A stretch of DNA of 47,997 bases from Oscillospiraceae bacterium (GTDB lineage Bacteria > Bacillota > Clostridia > Oscillospirales > Oscillospiraceae), in assembly GCA_009779845.1 (NCBI GenBank), contig WRBE01000017.1:1-47997 (forward strand), given 5' to 3'. The number at the start of each line of letters is the position of its first letter. Position 1 is the stretch's first letter. Positions 8,989 to 16,217 of the stretch are shown here, in pieces. The translations under genes were made by a program, and so were the position numbers. The notes beneath the pieces were generated by a model that worked only from the letters and a program-made list of their open reading frames with translations, was not told where the DNA came from and searched no databases.

Positions 8989-9014
8989 AAAAATGTCTAT
9001 TTCGAGACATTTTT
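8989..9014. promoter_or_regulatory. Candidate TetR operator, 10-bp inverted repeat
   Basis: AAAAATGTCT (8989-8998) and AGACATTTTT (9005-9014) form a perfect 10-bp inverted repeat with a 6-bp centre. It lies between the divergent EFR1 and tetR genes, just upstream of the EFR1 -35 box and about 33 bp before the tetR start. The position fits an operator serving both directions; this is inference from layout. Confidence 0.55.
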
Positions 9015-9046
9015 GCCTAGAATTGTCCGATAAAAAGGAGTGCGGC

Positions 9047-9622
9047 ATGGATAGGAAAGAAGACCGACGTATCAGGAAAACAAAAAAAGCCCTTCGTGAA
9101 GGGCTGGCAGAGCTTCTTATGGAAAAAAATATACAGAACATTACAGTGAGAGAGTTGACGGACAAAGCGGATGTGCATCGGTCTACATTCTATGCAAACT
9201 TCAAGGATATTTACGATTTGTATAAGCAAGTGGAAGACGTTGTGATACAAGAAGTGAGTGATATTCTCTTTGCCGAATACAATTTTGACACAAAGGCATT
9301 TTTCGGTGTGTTGTTCCGATATATCGCTGATAATAAGAGCGTATGCCGCCTAGTTTTCGGGGGAAGTGCAAGCAGCGCATTTTTCAATCGGATTTCTAAT
9401 TTGATTCAAAAATCGTGCGTGGATTGTTGGCGCGGGGAATACAACCTCACAGCCGCAACGGAAGCAATAGAGCCGTACGCCCGCTTTTTTATCTCAGGCA
9501 GCTTAGGTGTCATCGGGGAGTGGGCGACAAGCGATTTTGAGCGTCCGGCAGAGGGATTGATGGTGATGCTTGCTGATATTGAAGACAGCTTCAGGCAATT
9601 TGTTAGACGCAAGTTTGCTTGA
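9047..9622 (+). CDS. TetR/AcrR-family transcriptional regulator
   Basis: This is a 191-residue regulator. The N-terminal helix-turn-helix (about 5-60) includes RRIRKTKKALREGLAELL, ITVRELTDKADVHRSTFY and FKDIYDLYKQVEDVV, the normal TetR layout. The C-terminal ligand-binding region includes FFISGSLGVIGEWA, as in the subgroup of Firmicute TetR proteins related to DhaS. The start at 9047 follows AAAAAGGAG; an in-frame ATG at 8993 would place the start inside the candidate operator and lacks a ribosome site. It diverges from the EFR1-SDR genes, which are the likely target along with its own gene. The inducer is unknown. Confidence 0.9.
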   Translation: MDRKEDRRIRKTKKALREGLAELLMEKNIQNITVRELTDKADVHRSTFYANFKDIYDLYKQVEDVVIQEVSDILFAEYNFDTKAFFGVLFRYIADNKSVCRLVFGGSASSAFFNRISNLIQKSCVDCWRGEYNLTAATEAIEPYARFFISGSLGVIGEWATSDFERPAEGLMVMLADIEDSFRQFVRRKFA

Positions 9623-9660
9623 GTGAAGCAGAAACGCTATAGCGGTGCTTTGATGGCATA

Positions 9661-10404
9661 CTACAGCGCCCCCATCACACCCCGAATTTTCTCCGCAGAG
9701 GTCACATCAATCAAATCCTCCCGTGGATACAACGCCCCGCCGAAGTGGAGTCCTCTGTCGTTCTGGCCGGAGGGTTCCACTTGCTTCACCGAGGCGGAGA
9801 AGTGGATTTGTGTGACCTTTGTATATTGGATAATATGTGCGATATTAGAGGCCCGGACACCGGCACCGGGCAGGATTTCAATCCGGCCGTTTGCTTGCTC
9901 AACCAAGCGTTTGATGACATCGATCCCCTCCGGCACGGAAGGGGCCTGTCCGCTGGTTAAAATCCGAGTAACGCCGCATTGAATGAGGGTTTCTAAGGCG
10001 GCATATGGGTCTGGCGTGAGGTCAAAGGCCCGATGGAACACGGCGGCCTTTGGGCCCGCTAATTGGACGAACTCTGTTGTGCGTTCCACGTTAACAGTAC
10101 AGTCCGGGTTGAGAAATCCGAACACAATCCCATGGGCACCATGTTCGATGAACAGCCGGGCATCCTCCACCATGGTTTCATGTTCCGCCGGGCTGTAACA
10201 AAAACCGGCACCACGGGGCCGTACCATGGGAAGAATCTCGATATCCGGGATGGTCATGGCTTTGTTGAAATTCCCCATGGAGGGGGTCAGTCCGCCTAAA
10301 AACAGGGCACTGTTTAACTCTACCCGATGGGCTTTAGCCTGTTTTGCCGCCAGTACGTCCTCATACGAGCCGCAGCAAATTTCAATTTTGATATCGTTGT
10401 TCAT
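9661..10404 (-). CDS. cutC: CutC family protein
   Basis: This is a 247-residue TIM-barrel protein of the CutC family. Typical segments are IEICCGSYEDVLAAKQAKAH near the start, RVELNSALFLGGLTPS, MVRPRGAGFCYS, GAHGIVFGFLNPD, VFHRAFDL, LTSGQAPSVPEG and ILPGAGVRASNI. CutC was named for copper homeostasis, but its biochemical role remains disputed. Length is normal and the reading frame intact. The ATG at 10404 follows AAAGGGGCGG. It is a single-gene unit that converges with the tetR gene, with 38 bp between them. Confidence 0.93.
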   Translation of the reverse strand: MNNDIKIEICCGSYEDVLAAKQAKAHRVELNSALFLGGLTPSMGNFNKAMTIPDIEILPMVRPRGAGFCYSPAEHETMVEDARLFIEHGAHGIVFGFLNPDCTVNVERTTEFVQLAGPKAAVFHRAFDLTPDPYAALETLIQCGVTRILTSGQAPSVPEGIDVIKRLVEQANGRIEILPGAGVRASNIAHIIQYTKVTQIHFSASVKQVEPSGQNDRGLHFGGALYPREDLIDVTSAEKIRGVMGAL

Positions 10405-10466
10405 TTCATCCGCCCCTTTGCTTTTTTGCTGTTTGGTATGATTGTATCATAAGTGGAAAGAAATAT

Positions 10467-10494
10467 GTAGCCCGGTGCGTATGCACCGGGCTAC
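10467..10494. terminator. 12-bp perfect hairpin, upstream of cutC
   Basis: GTAGCCCGGTGC and its complement enclose the 4-nt loop GTAT. It lies downstream of the minus-strand ribbon-helix-helix gene (ends 10515) and before cutC, so it may terminate that small gene. The T run is weak. Confidence 0.5.
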
Positions 10495-10514
10495 TGCTTG
10501 TCCGGGGAAAGCCT

Positions 10515-10667
10515 CTATTGTGCGGGTGGGTAAGAGTCTAGGTATTTCCGCAGCACCAAGTTGACGTACTGGGAAAACGAGCGGTCATCTTCCTCTGCGA
10601 TGGCTTTAATTTTTGCAATGACATCTACATCTAGGGTAATGCTAACCTTTTCTTTTAACGGCTTCAC
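10515..10667 (-). CDS. Small ribbon-helix-helix (Arc/CopG-like) DNA-binding protein
   Basis: This 50-residue protein starts with GTG at 10667, 7 nt after GAGGTG. The sequence reads VKPLKEKVSITLDVDVIAKI, then KAIAEEDDRSFSQYVNLVLR, then KYLDSYPPAQ. The strand KVSITLDVDVIAKI, followed by a helix and the FSQYVNLVLRKYL helix, is the ribbon-helix-helix pattern of Arc/CopG/ParD-type repressors or antitoxins. No toxin gene is adjacent. Two perfect 10-bp direct repeats sit immediately upstream, in the gap with the divergent 22-codon ORF, and are its most likely binding site. Confidence 0.8.
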   Translation of the reverse strand: MKPLKEKVSITLDVDVIAKIKAIAEEDDRSFSQYVNLVLRKYLDSYPPAQ

Positions 10668-10700
10668 TTGTTATCACCTCAAAGGGATAATAGCATTTCA

Positions 10701-10730
10701 TCGCCTAAAGCATTGACATTTCGCCTAAAG
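10701..10730. promoter_or_regulatory. Direct-repeat operator candidate (2 x TCGCCTAAAG)
   Basis: TCGCCTAAAG occurs at 10701-10710 and 10721-10730, identical and exactly 20 bp apart (about two helical turns). A TTGACA (10713-10718) lies between them, and TATAAA (10734) follows at a short 15-bp spacing, a possible plus-strand promoter. Ribbon-helix-helix repressors often bind tandem direct repeats over their own promoters. Confidence 0.55.
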
Positions 10731-10773
10731 GAGTATAAAGTAGTATAAAAAACGAAAAAGAGGTGAATCAAAT

Positions 10774-10842
10774 ATGCAAGAGCATTTGCGACTATTATCC
10801 GAACAACTGCTGGAAGCGGTGGTTGAGTTTGAAGAGATATAA
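10774..10842 (+). CDS. Putative 22-residue small protein
   Basis: The ATG at 10774 follows AAAGAGGTG by 8 nt and encodes MQEHLRLLSEQLLEAVVEFE plus EI before TAA. The peptide is acidic and would form one amphipathic helix. It is divergent from the ribbon-helix-helix gene and shares the direct-repeat region with it. The support is only the good ribosome site, the promoter-like upstream sequence and the position. It could instead be the remnant of a longer gene. The function is unknown. Confidence 0.4.
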   Translation: MQEHLRLLSEQLLEAVVEFEEI

Positions 10843-10896
10843 GGGGATTTTTCCAATTTCGCCACATTTTTGTTCGGATATCAACCATTCTCTAGG

Positions 10897-10920
10897 TAAA
10901 TATAGTCTTAGCTATATTTA
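10897..10920. promoter_or_regulatory. 9-bp inverted repeat upstream of SLH gene
   Basis: TAAATATAG (10897-10905) and CTATATTTA (10912-10920) are perfect complements around 6 nt, ending 3 bp before the ribosome site of the SLH gene. It could be an operator or an mRNA hairpin near the ribosome site. Confidence 0.4.
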
Positions 10921-10932
10921 TGAGGAGAACCC

Positions 10933-11928
10933 ATGATGAAACGAAAAATCTTACTTTGCTTGTTGGTTTTGGCCCTGTTATTACCTGCCGGTTCCGCTGT
11001 GGCGGTGACGGCGATGGGGGATGTGCGTGTGACGGCCGACCACGGGCAGAATGTGACACTGACTACGGCGGCGTTTTTGGACAGTCTGCAAATTGACCCC
11101 GGAGACCACGGAATTGCTGTGGTTAGCATTGCGTTTCCCACCCTGCCACCAGCGGAGACGGCTGTGATTCGGCAGGGCGGTACCGACTATCCCGCCGATA
11201 CGGAAGTAACCGTGGGGGAGATATCCCGCGGGGGCTTACAAATCCGGGCGGCGGAAAGCGTCACCATCCCGTTTCGGGCGACCCTTGACAATGCCGGTAC
11301 TCTAACGGCAAATTTGGTAATTGATGTGCAGGCGGTAAATGCTGAACCGCCAGAGATTCTCCATTACCGGGACATGGCCAGCCACTGGGCGGCCTATGCC
11401 GCTGGGCGTTTGGCGGTGTTGGATAAGGTTGTGGGTCAACAGGTGGATCATCGTTATTTCTTTTTCCCAGATAGTGAGATCACCCGTGGAGACTTTGTGG
11501 TTTGGCTTTGCTCGGTCATGGGCATGGAACCGGCAGGGGAGGGGCATACCCTGTATGCCGACCCGGACACTCCCGGCTGGCTGGGGGGTTATCTCAACGC
11601 CGCCACGGAAGCCGGTATCATCCAGGGCAGCCCGGCAGGGTGCCCGGCCGTTACCAGCTATTTTAACCCCCACCACCCTGTGACACGGATTGAGGCGATT
11701 CGCATGGTAAGCATTGCCCTTGGTGTGGAGGGGCATGACGATGACCTAAGCGGTCTGTTTGCAGACATGGGGGACGTGCCCGGATGGGGGAAAAACCATG
11801 TGCGGCATTTGGCAGAGCGACGGATTATCAACGGAGATTCCGCCGGGTATTTGCATCCCCAGCGAACGCTCCGCCGAGGTGAGGCGGCAGAGATGTTATA
11901 TCGGCTATATCGGGAGCGAGAGGTTTGA
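10933..11928 (+). CDS. Exported SLH-domain protein
   Basis: This 331-residue protein has an N-terminal signal peptide (MMKRKILLCLLVLALLLPAG, cleavage near SAVA). Residues of about 30-135 form a small beta-rich domain I do not recognise. Three SLH-like units follow (about 140-330): YRDMASHWAAYAAGRLAVL, then a segment ending HHPVTRIEAIRMV, then FADMGDVPGWG to RTLRRGEAAEMLYRLY. SLH units would tether it to the cell wall. AGGAG at 10923 serves either of two adjacent ATGs (10933 or 10936). The stop is 1 bp from the stop of the convergent ABC gene, an extremely tight junction. The short unknown domain may be an adaptor for another surface partner. Confidence 0.88.
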   Translation: MMKRKILLCLLVLALLLPAGSAVAVTAMGDVRVTADHGQNVTLTTAAFLDSLQIDPGDHGIAVVSIAFPTLPPAETAVIRQGGTDYPADTEVTVGEISRGGLQIRAAESVTIPFRATLDNAGTLTANLVIDVQAVNAEPPEILHYRDMASHWAAYAAGRLAVLDKVVGQQVDHRYFFFPDSEITRGDFVVWLCSVMGMEPAGEGHTLYADPDTPGWLGGYLNAATEAGIIQGSPAGCPAVTSYFNPHHPVTRIEAIRMVSIALGVEGHDDDLSGLFADMGDVPGWGKNHVRHLAERRIINGDSAGYLHPQRTLRRGEAAEMLYRLYREREV

Positions 11929-11929
11929 C

Positions 11930-12670
11930 TTACCCCCGGCTGGCTTGGAGCAGTGCCTGTGTATATGGATGCTGTGGCGCATCAAACACGGTTGCCACAC
12001 GACCTTGCTCTACAATACAGCCGTCTTTCAGAATCAGCACCCGGTCACACATCTGCTCGACTACTGCCAAGTCGTGGGAGATGAGCAGATAAGACAGCCC
12101 CAGATTTTGGTGCAAGTCCCACAGCAAATCCAATACCTGTGCCTGCACGGTGGCATCGAGAGACGACACCGGCTCATCGGCGATGAGCAACCCGGGCCGG
12201 GCGATGAGGGCGGCGGCGATACTCACCCGCTGCCGCTGACCGCCGGAGAGCTCACCGGGATAGCGGGTGAAATGCCGGGGGTCAAGGCCCACGGCTTCTA
12301 ACATGCTCACCGCTTGCTTGCGCCGTTCTTTGCGGGTGTGTCCGCCTTGGATGACAAGGGGTTCTTCTAACGTTCGCCCCACGGTCATCCGGGGGTTGAG
12401 AGAACTAACCGGGTCTTGAAACACCATCTGGGGCCGCTTTGTGTGGTGGATGATTTGGCCCTGATAGTCTGGCTCTAACCCTAGCACCACGCGGGCGAGG
12501 GTACTCTTGCCGGAGCCGGACTCGCCCACCAGTCCGAGGATTTCGCCCTCCATTAGCTCAAAGCTCACACCATGAAGCACTTGCCGCCGCTGTTGCTTGG
12601 CAAACAGACCGCCGACTGTGTCCCGGTAGAAGGCGGAGAGGTCTTTGACTTCTAACACCGACTTAGCCAC
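11930..12670 (-). CDS. Peptide/nickel-type ABC importer ATPase (DppF-like)
   Basis: This is a 246-residue ATPase, second of the pair that powers an oligopeptide/dipeptide-type importer. It shows Walker A GESGSGKS (about 50-57), Q-loop MVFQDPVSSLNP, signature LSGGQRQRVSIAAAL, Walker B LLIADEPVSSLD and H-loop LLISHDLAV. It is shorter than many DppF/OppF proteins and ends just after the H-loop region, so the usual C-terminal peptide-family extension is minimal. The start overlaps the upstream ATPase by 8 bp. It is the last gene of the minus-strand unit B-C-D-F. Confidence 0.93.
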   Translation of the reverse strand: MAKSVLEVKDLSAFYRDTVGGLFAKQQRRQVLHGVSFELMEGEILGLVGESGSGKSTLARVVLGLEPDYQGQIIHHTKRPQMVFQDPVSSLNPRMTVGRTLEEPLVIQGGHTRKERRKQAVSMLEAVGLDPRHFTRYPGELSGGQRQRVSIAAALIARPGLLIADEPVSSLDATVQAQVLDLLWDLHQNLGLSYLLISHDLAVVEQMCDRVLILKDGCIVEQGRVATVFDAPQHPYTQALLQASRG

Positions 12671-13454
12671 GGCGACCCCTCCTTTCCGGCAGGGCGTTTA
12701 AGAGATGTTTGGTATACGCCGCTTGGGGGTGTTCAAACAACTGTGCAATCTCTCCTTGCTCTACAACATATCCGTCTTGCATGACAATGGCCCGGTGGCA
12801 GAGCCGCCGCACAACACCAAGGTCATGAGAGATGAATAGGATCCCCACCCCTAAGTCTCGGTTGATTTTTTGTAACAGTGCCAAAATCTGAGCTTGGGTG
12901 GTTACATCCAAGGCCGTGGTGGGCTCGTCACAGATGAGCAACTCTGGCCCCAGTAAAATCGCCGCCGCTAACATAGCCCGTTGCCGCATCCCACCGGAGA
13001 GCTGGTGGGGGTGCAGGTCATAGACCCGTTCTGGATGGGGGAGTTCCACGGCTTTGAGGGCATCTAGCACTGACTCACGCCGCTCTCTAGGGGTCTGGTG
13101 GGTGTGGATGCGGAGCACTTCTTCTGTTTGCCGCCCGACTTTCATCAGGGGGTTCATGGCGGTCATGGGTTCTTGGAACACCATACCGATTCGCTTGCCC
13201 AGAATCCCCTCCATTTGCCGGGGGGAGAGGGTTAGTAAATCCAGTCCGTCGAACAAAATGTTCCCCGTGGCGGTGGCCCCCCGTGGCCGGATTAGTCCGC
13301 CAATGGCTTGCGCCGTCACGGTTTTACCGGAGCCAGACTCGCCCACCAGCCCCAGAATCTCACCGGGGGCCATGGTGAAGCTGATGCCGTGGACGGCTTC
13401 TTCTGCGGTGAGTTGGTCGTGGAATTGGATGGCTAGGTTTTCTACTCTAAGCAT
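12663..13454 (-). CDS. Peptide/nickel-type ABC importer ATPase (DppD-like)
   Basis: This 263-residue ATPase has Walker A GESGSGKT (about 36-43), Q-loop MVFQEPMTAMNPLMKVGRQ, signature LSGGMRQRAMLAAAI, Walker B LLICDEPTTALD and H-loop LFISHDLGVV. MTAMNP in the Q-loop region is typical of the first ATPase of Dpp/Opp systems. It overlaps the permease gene upstream by 8 bp and the second ATPase downstream by 8 bp, which implies translational coupling. The C-terminal Fe-S cysteine motif seen in some DppD/OppD proteins is absent. The substrate (peptide, nickel or oligosaccharide) cannot be deduced from the ATPase. Confidence 0.94.
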   Translation of the reverse strand: MLRVENLAIQFHDQLTAEEAVHGISFTMAPGEILGLVGESGSGKTVTAQAIGGLIRPRGATATGNILFDGLDLLTLSPRQMEGILGKRIGMVFQEPMTAMNPLMKVGRQTEEVLRIHTHQTPRERRESVLDALKAVELPHPERVYDLHPHQLSGGMRQRAMLAAAILLGPELLICDEPTTALDVTTQAQILALLQKINRDLGVGILFISHDLGVVRRLCHRAIVMQDGYVVEQGEIAQLFEHPQAAYTKHLLNALPERRGRRG

Positions 13455-14256
13455 GGCGGCCCCTCCTTGCTCCGGCTAGGGCTCGGGCCAATAGGGAAAA
13501 CGCAAATACCACCAATACAATGGCCCCCCCGGTGAACAGTGCCACCCATGGGGCAGTGGCCAGATAACTCTGACTCTCTGCTAACATCCGGCCTAGGCTC
13601 ACCTGCGGTTGTTGAACGCCGAGGCCGAGAAAGCTCATGCTGGCCTCTGCCAGCACGGCGTTATTAAACCCAATCACCACTGCGGAAAGGTATACCGGCA
13701 GTGTTCCCGGCAGGATATGGATAAACAGGATGCGCAGGCGAGAAGCCCCCATGAGCCGTGCCCGTTTCACATAGTCTAAATTTCGGCATCGCAAAAATTC
13801 CCCCCTCGCCACACGGGCAAAGCTAGGGATGAATAATAGTCCCAGAATCAGGATTAAATTCCACGTCCCCGACTCGGTGAAACTCATAATCACCAAGGCC
13901 AACAGCACAGAAGGGAAGGCCGTAAGCCCATCGGACAGACGCATGATGATCTCGTCCAACCAGCCGCCGAAATACCCGGTAACGGCCCCGATAATTAGCC
14001 CTGCCATACCCCCGATGAACACTGTGCCTAAGGCCACAAACAGCGTCATCCCGGCCCCATTTAGCACCCGGGCCAGCACGTCCCGGCCCATGTGGTCAGT
14101 GCCCATAAGATGGGTGAGAGAGGGGCCGTCTAACCGCCCCCCGGCCCCCAATTCTGTGGGGGAAAAGGGCACGAGAAACCGACCCAGCAAGACGGCTAAT
14201 ACCAACACCGCCGTCAATATCCCGCCCGCTAATAGGGCTTTGCTAGGCCGCCTCAT
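13447..14256 (-). CDS. ABC importer permease, DppC-like
   Basis: This is a 269-residue inner-membrane permease of the DppC/OppC type with five to six membrane spans. Its N-terminal extension includes GRLDGPSLTHLMGTDHMGRDV, the segment found before the BPD-transport domain in this family. The EAA loop that contacts the ATPases is in YVKRARLMGASRLRILFIHI. Its start overlaps the end of the upstream permease by 4 bp (ATGA). With the upstream gene it forms the heterodimeric membrane channel. Confidence 0.94.
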   Translation of the reverse strand: MRRPSKALLAGGILTAVLVLAVLLGRFLVPFSPTELGAGGRLDGPSLTHLMGTDHMGRDVLARVLNGAGMTLFVALGTVFIGGMAGLIIGAVTGYFGGWLDEIIMRLSDGLTAFPSVLLALVIMSFTESGTWNLILILGLLFIPSFARVARGEFLRCRNLDYVKRARLMGASRLRILFIHILPGTLPVYLSAVVIGFNNAVLAEASMSFLGLGVQQPQVSLGRMLAESQSYLATAPWVALFTGGAIVLVVFAFSLLARALAGARRGRHA

Positions 14257-15212
14257 AGTGTAATCCTCCGATCAATGGCACGGGCAAGAATGTCCGAGAC
14301 CGTATGAGTTACCATGACCACCGCCGCAATCACCACCACCAACGCCTGTACCACCGGGTAGTCCCGGCCCCGGATGGCGCTGATTAACAGCCGCCCTGCG
14401 CCGGGGATGGAAAACACCTGTTCCACCACGATACTGTCGGTCATCATCATAATCAGCGTCAAGGCCGAAAACGTAATCACGGGTACCGCAATATTCGGCA
14501 ACACATGCCGATAGAGGATAGCCCGCGGCCCATTGCCCCGGCTGATGGCGGTGAGGATGTAATCCTTTGCATACTCCTCTGCGACCGATGTCCGAATTAG
14601 CCGCACGGTCATGGCCGCCTTGGGCAACGCAATGGCCAGAGCCGGGAACAGCATGTACCACAGAAAGCCGCCTGTGCTATCTCGGAACGAGACAAATGCA
14701 GACGGTACAAACCACCGCAGTGTCACGCCGAATACAAAGGTCAGCACCAGCCCCAAAAACAGGGGAGATGCCGCCATCATGATTTGGGTCAGCCCTGTCA
14801 CCGTCCCTTGCATGGCACGGTGTCTGTTCCGCTTTGTTCCTGCCGGACGACGGGCGGTGAGCAGGCCGATTGGCAGAGCGATTGCCAAAGTGAAAAGAAA
14901 ACTCATGGTCATTAAACTGCCGGTAATTGCAAGTCTATCTCCCAACAACTCCCGCACAGAAACACCGTGATCGAAAGAGCGGCCCATGTCGCCGAATAGC
15001 ATATCGCCCAGCCATTGGGCGTAACGCACAAGAACCGGCTGGTCAAGGCCCATTTCAATCCGCAGGGCCTCAATGCTTTCCGGCGTGGCGTGGACACCCA
15101 GTTGCAGAACAGCCGGGTCGCCGGGGATGACCGCAAAGGCGAGGAAGGCAAGGAGGGAGATTGCGAATAGGGTGATGAGCAGGGTAATGAGTTTGCGGAT
15201 TGCGTAGTGCAT
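14253..15212 (-). CDS. ABC importer permease, DppB-like
   Basis: This 319-residue DppB/OppB-type permease starts MHYAIRKLITLLITLFAISL, which is the usual first membrane helix. It contains FAVIPGDPAVLQLG, GLDQPVLVRYAQWLGDMLFG and the EAA loop SVAEEYAKDYILTAISRGNG. The ATG at 15212 is preferred over an in-frame start at 15275, which would add a charged leader unlike the family. AAGGAGGG lies about 14 nt upstream, a long spacing. It is the first gene of the unit. No periplasmic-type binding-protein gene accompanies it, although most such operons have one. Confidence 0.93.
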   Translation of the reverse strand: MHYAIRKLITLLITLFAISLLAFLAFAVIPGDPAVLQLGVHATPESIEALRIEMGLDQPVLVRYAQWLGDMLFGDMGRSFDHGVSVRELLGDRLAITGSLMTMSFLFTLAIALPIGLLTARRPAGTKRNRHRAMQGTVTGLTQIMMAASPLFLGLVLTFVFGVTLRWFVPSAFVSFRDSTGGFLWYMLFPALAIALPKAAMTVRLIRTSVAEEYAKDYILTAISRGNGPRAILYRHVLPNIAVPVITFSALTLIMMMTDSIVVEQVFSIPGAGRLLISAIRGRDYPVVQALVVVIAAVVMVTHTVSDILARAIDRRITL

Positions 15213-15281
15213 GTTGGTTGTTTTTCCCTCCTTGCTTTTGTTTTTTCTCCTCGCCTCTACAAGGAGCGGGGGCAAAAGGCC

Positions 15282-15303
15282 GGGCGACCGAAAACGGTCG
15301 CCC
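15282..15303. repeat. Short hairpin repeat (GGGCGACC type)
   Basis: GGGCGACCG and CGGTCGCCC enclose AAAA and are followed by CCTACA. The half-site resembles the hairpin at 17731-17759 (GTAGGGGC...GCCCCTAC), which suggests a small dispersed palindrome family. It lies between nagB and dppB. Confidence 0.5.
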
Positions 15304-15317
15304 CTACAACAATTCTC

Positions 15318-16058
15318 CTAAAAACTCCCGATGGGGAACTTAGAGAGTGCCGCTTTATCTGCAATCACAGTCAAATTCCCATGAAGCTGTAAGATACTTC
15401 CCGGCACTTGCGGTGTAATCGGCCCGGTCAAGCTTTGATGTAAAATGTCTGCCTTCTCCTCACCGGAGACCAGCAGTAACACATGTTCCGCCTGTAGAAT
15501 CGGGGCCATGCCCATGGTAAAAGCTTGGCGGGGGACATCTTCACGGCGGTCGAAAAACCGCTGGTTGGCGTCAATGGTGGCCTCACCCAAGTCTACCACA
15601 TGGGTGCCTGCCACAAAATGGTCGTCAGGCTCATTGAACGCAATGTGGCCGTTGTGACCCAAGCCCAGAATTTGCAGGTCAATGGGCGCAAGACTGTCAA
15701 TGAGGGCATCGTATCGGGCGCATTCGCCGGCGGCATCCGGGTTTGTGCCGCTGGGCAGATGGGTATTCTCCGGCAGAATATCAATATGATTGAATAGCTT
15801 ATCTTGCATGAAATATCGATAACTTGCGGGGTTTTCAGGCCCCAAACCCATATATTCGTCTAAATTGACGCTACGGCACTGGGCGTAAGTGACCTCACCG
15901 CGTAATTGGGCCTCCGCCATCTTCGTATAGGTGCCGACAGGGGTTCCGCCAGTGGCGAGGCCCAGCAGGGTAGTAGGTTTCTTTTTGACCTGATCCACCA
16001 CCAATTCCGCTGCCTGACGGCTCATTTCATCGTAATTTGAAACAGCTATGATCTTCAT
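15318..16058 (-). CDS. nagB: Glucosamine-6-phosphate deaminase
   Basis: NagB converts glucosamine-6-phosphate to fructose-6-phosphate and ammonia, the last step of amino-sugar catabolism. The 246-residue protein has LGLATGGTPVGTY (phosphate loop), SVNLDEYMGL with the catalytic Asp, LGLGHNGHIAFNEP with active-site residues, and an intact C-terminus. AGGAGG lies upstream of ATG 16058, and a TATAAT (minus strand, 16095-16090) marks a promoter. Length is typical of the shorter Gram-positive NagB. It sits just upstream of the dppBCDF-like genes on the same strand, so the transporter might carry an amino-sugar or cell-wall peptide; that link is inference. nagA is not in the window. Confidence 0.96.
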   Translation of the reverse strand: MKIIAVSNYDEMSRQAAELVVDQVKKKPTTLLGLATGGTPVGTYTKMAEAQLRGEVTYAQCRSVNLDEYMGLGPENPASYRYFMQDKLFNHIDILPENTHLPSGTNPDAAGECARYDALIDSLAPIDLQILGLGHNGHIAFNEPDDHFVAGTHVVDLGEATIDANQRFFDRREDVPRQAFTMGMAPILQAEHVLLLVSGEEKADILHQSLTGPITPQVPGSILQLHGNLTVIADKAALSKFPIGSF

Positions 16059-16135
16059 GTATGTTACCTCCTCTAGTTGTGTTGCAGGTATTATACCATA
16101 TCTCTGGTTCTTTTGGGGAAACTTTTTACTTTATA

Positions 16136-16186
16136 TTGACAGGCAGACGGGAAGATGATACCATAATTTTAGCTTGTACAGACAAG
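16136..16186 (+). promoter_or_regulatory. araA promoter and AraR-like operator
   Basis: TTGACA (16136-16141) is a consensus -35; the -10 is unclear (TACCAT at 17-bp or CATAAT at 20-bp spacing). Downstream, CTTGTACAGACAAG (16173-16186) is a palindrome closely matching the TTGTACGTACAA core bound by AraR in Bacillus. Its position between promoter and start suits repression. Confidence 0.55.
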
Positions 16187-16217
16187 TTAAAAATCATAAG
16201 TGCAAGGAGTGTAACGC

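Noticed and set aside
10515-10842. Classical toxin-antitoxin locus
   Set aside because: The RHH protein could be an antitoxin, but no toxin-sized gene is next to it.
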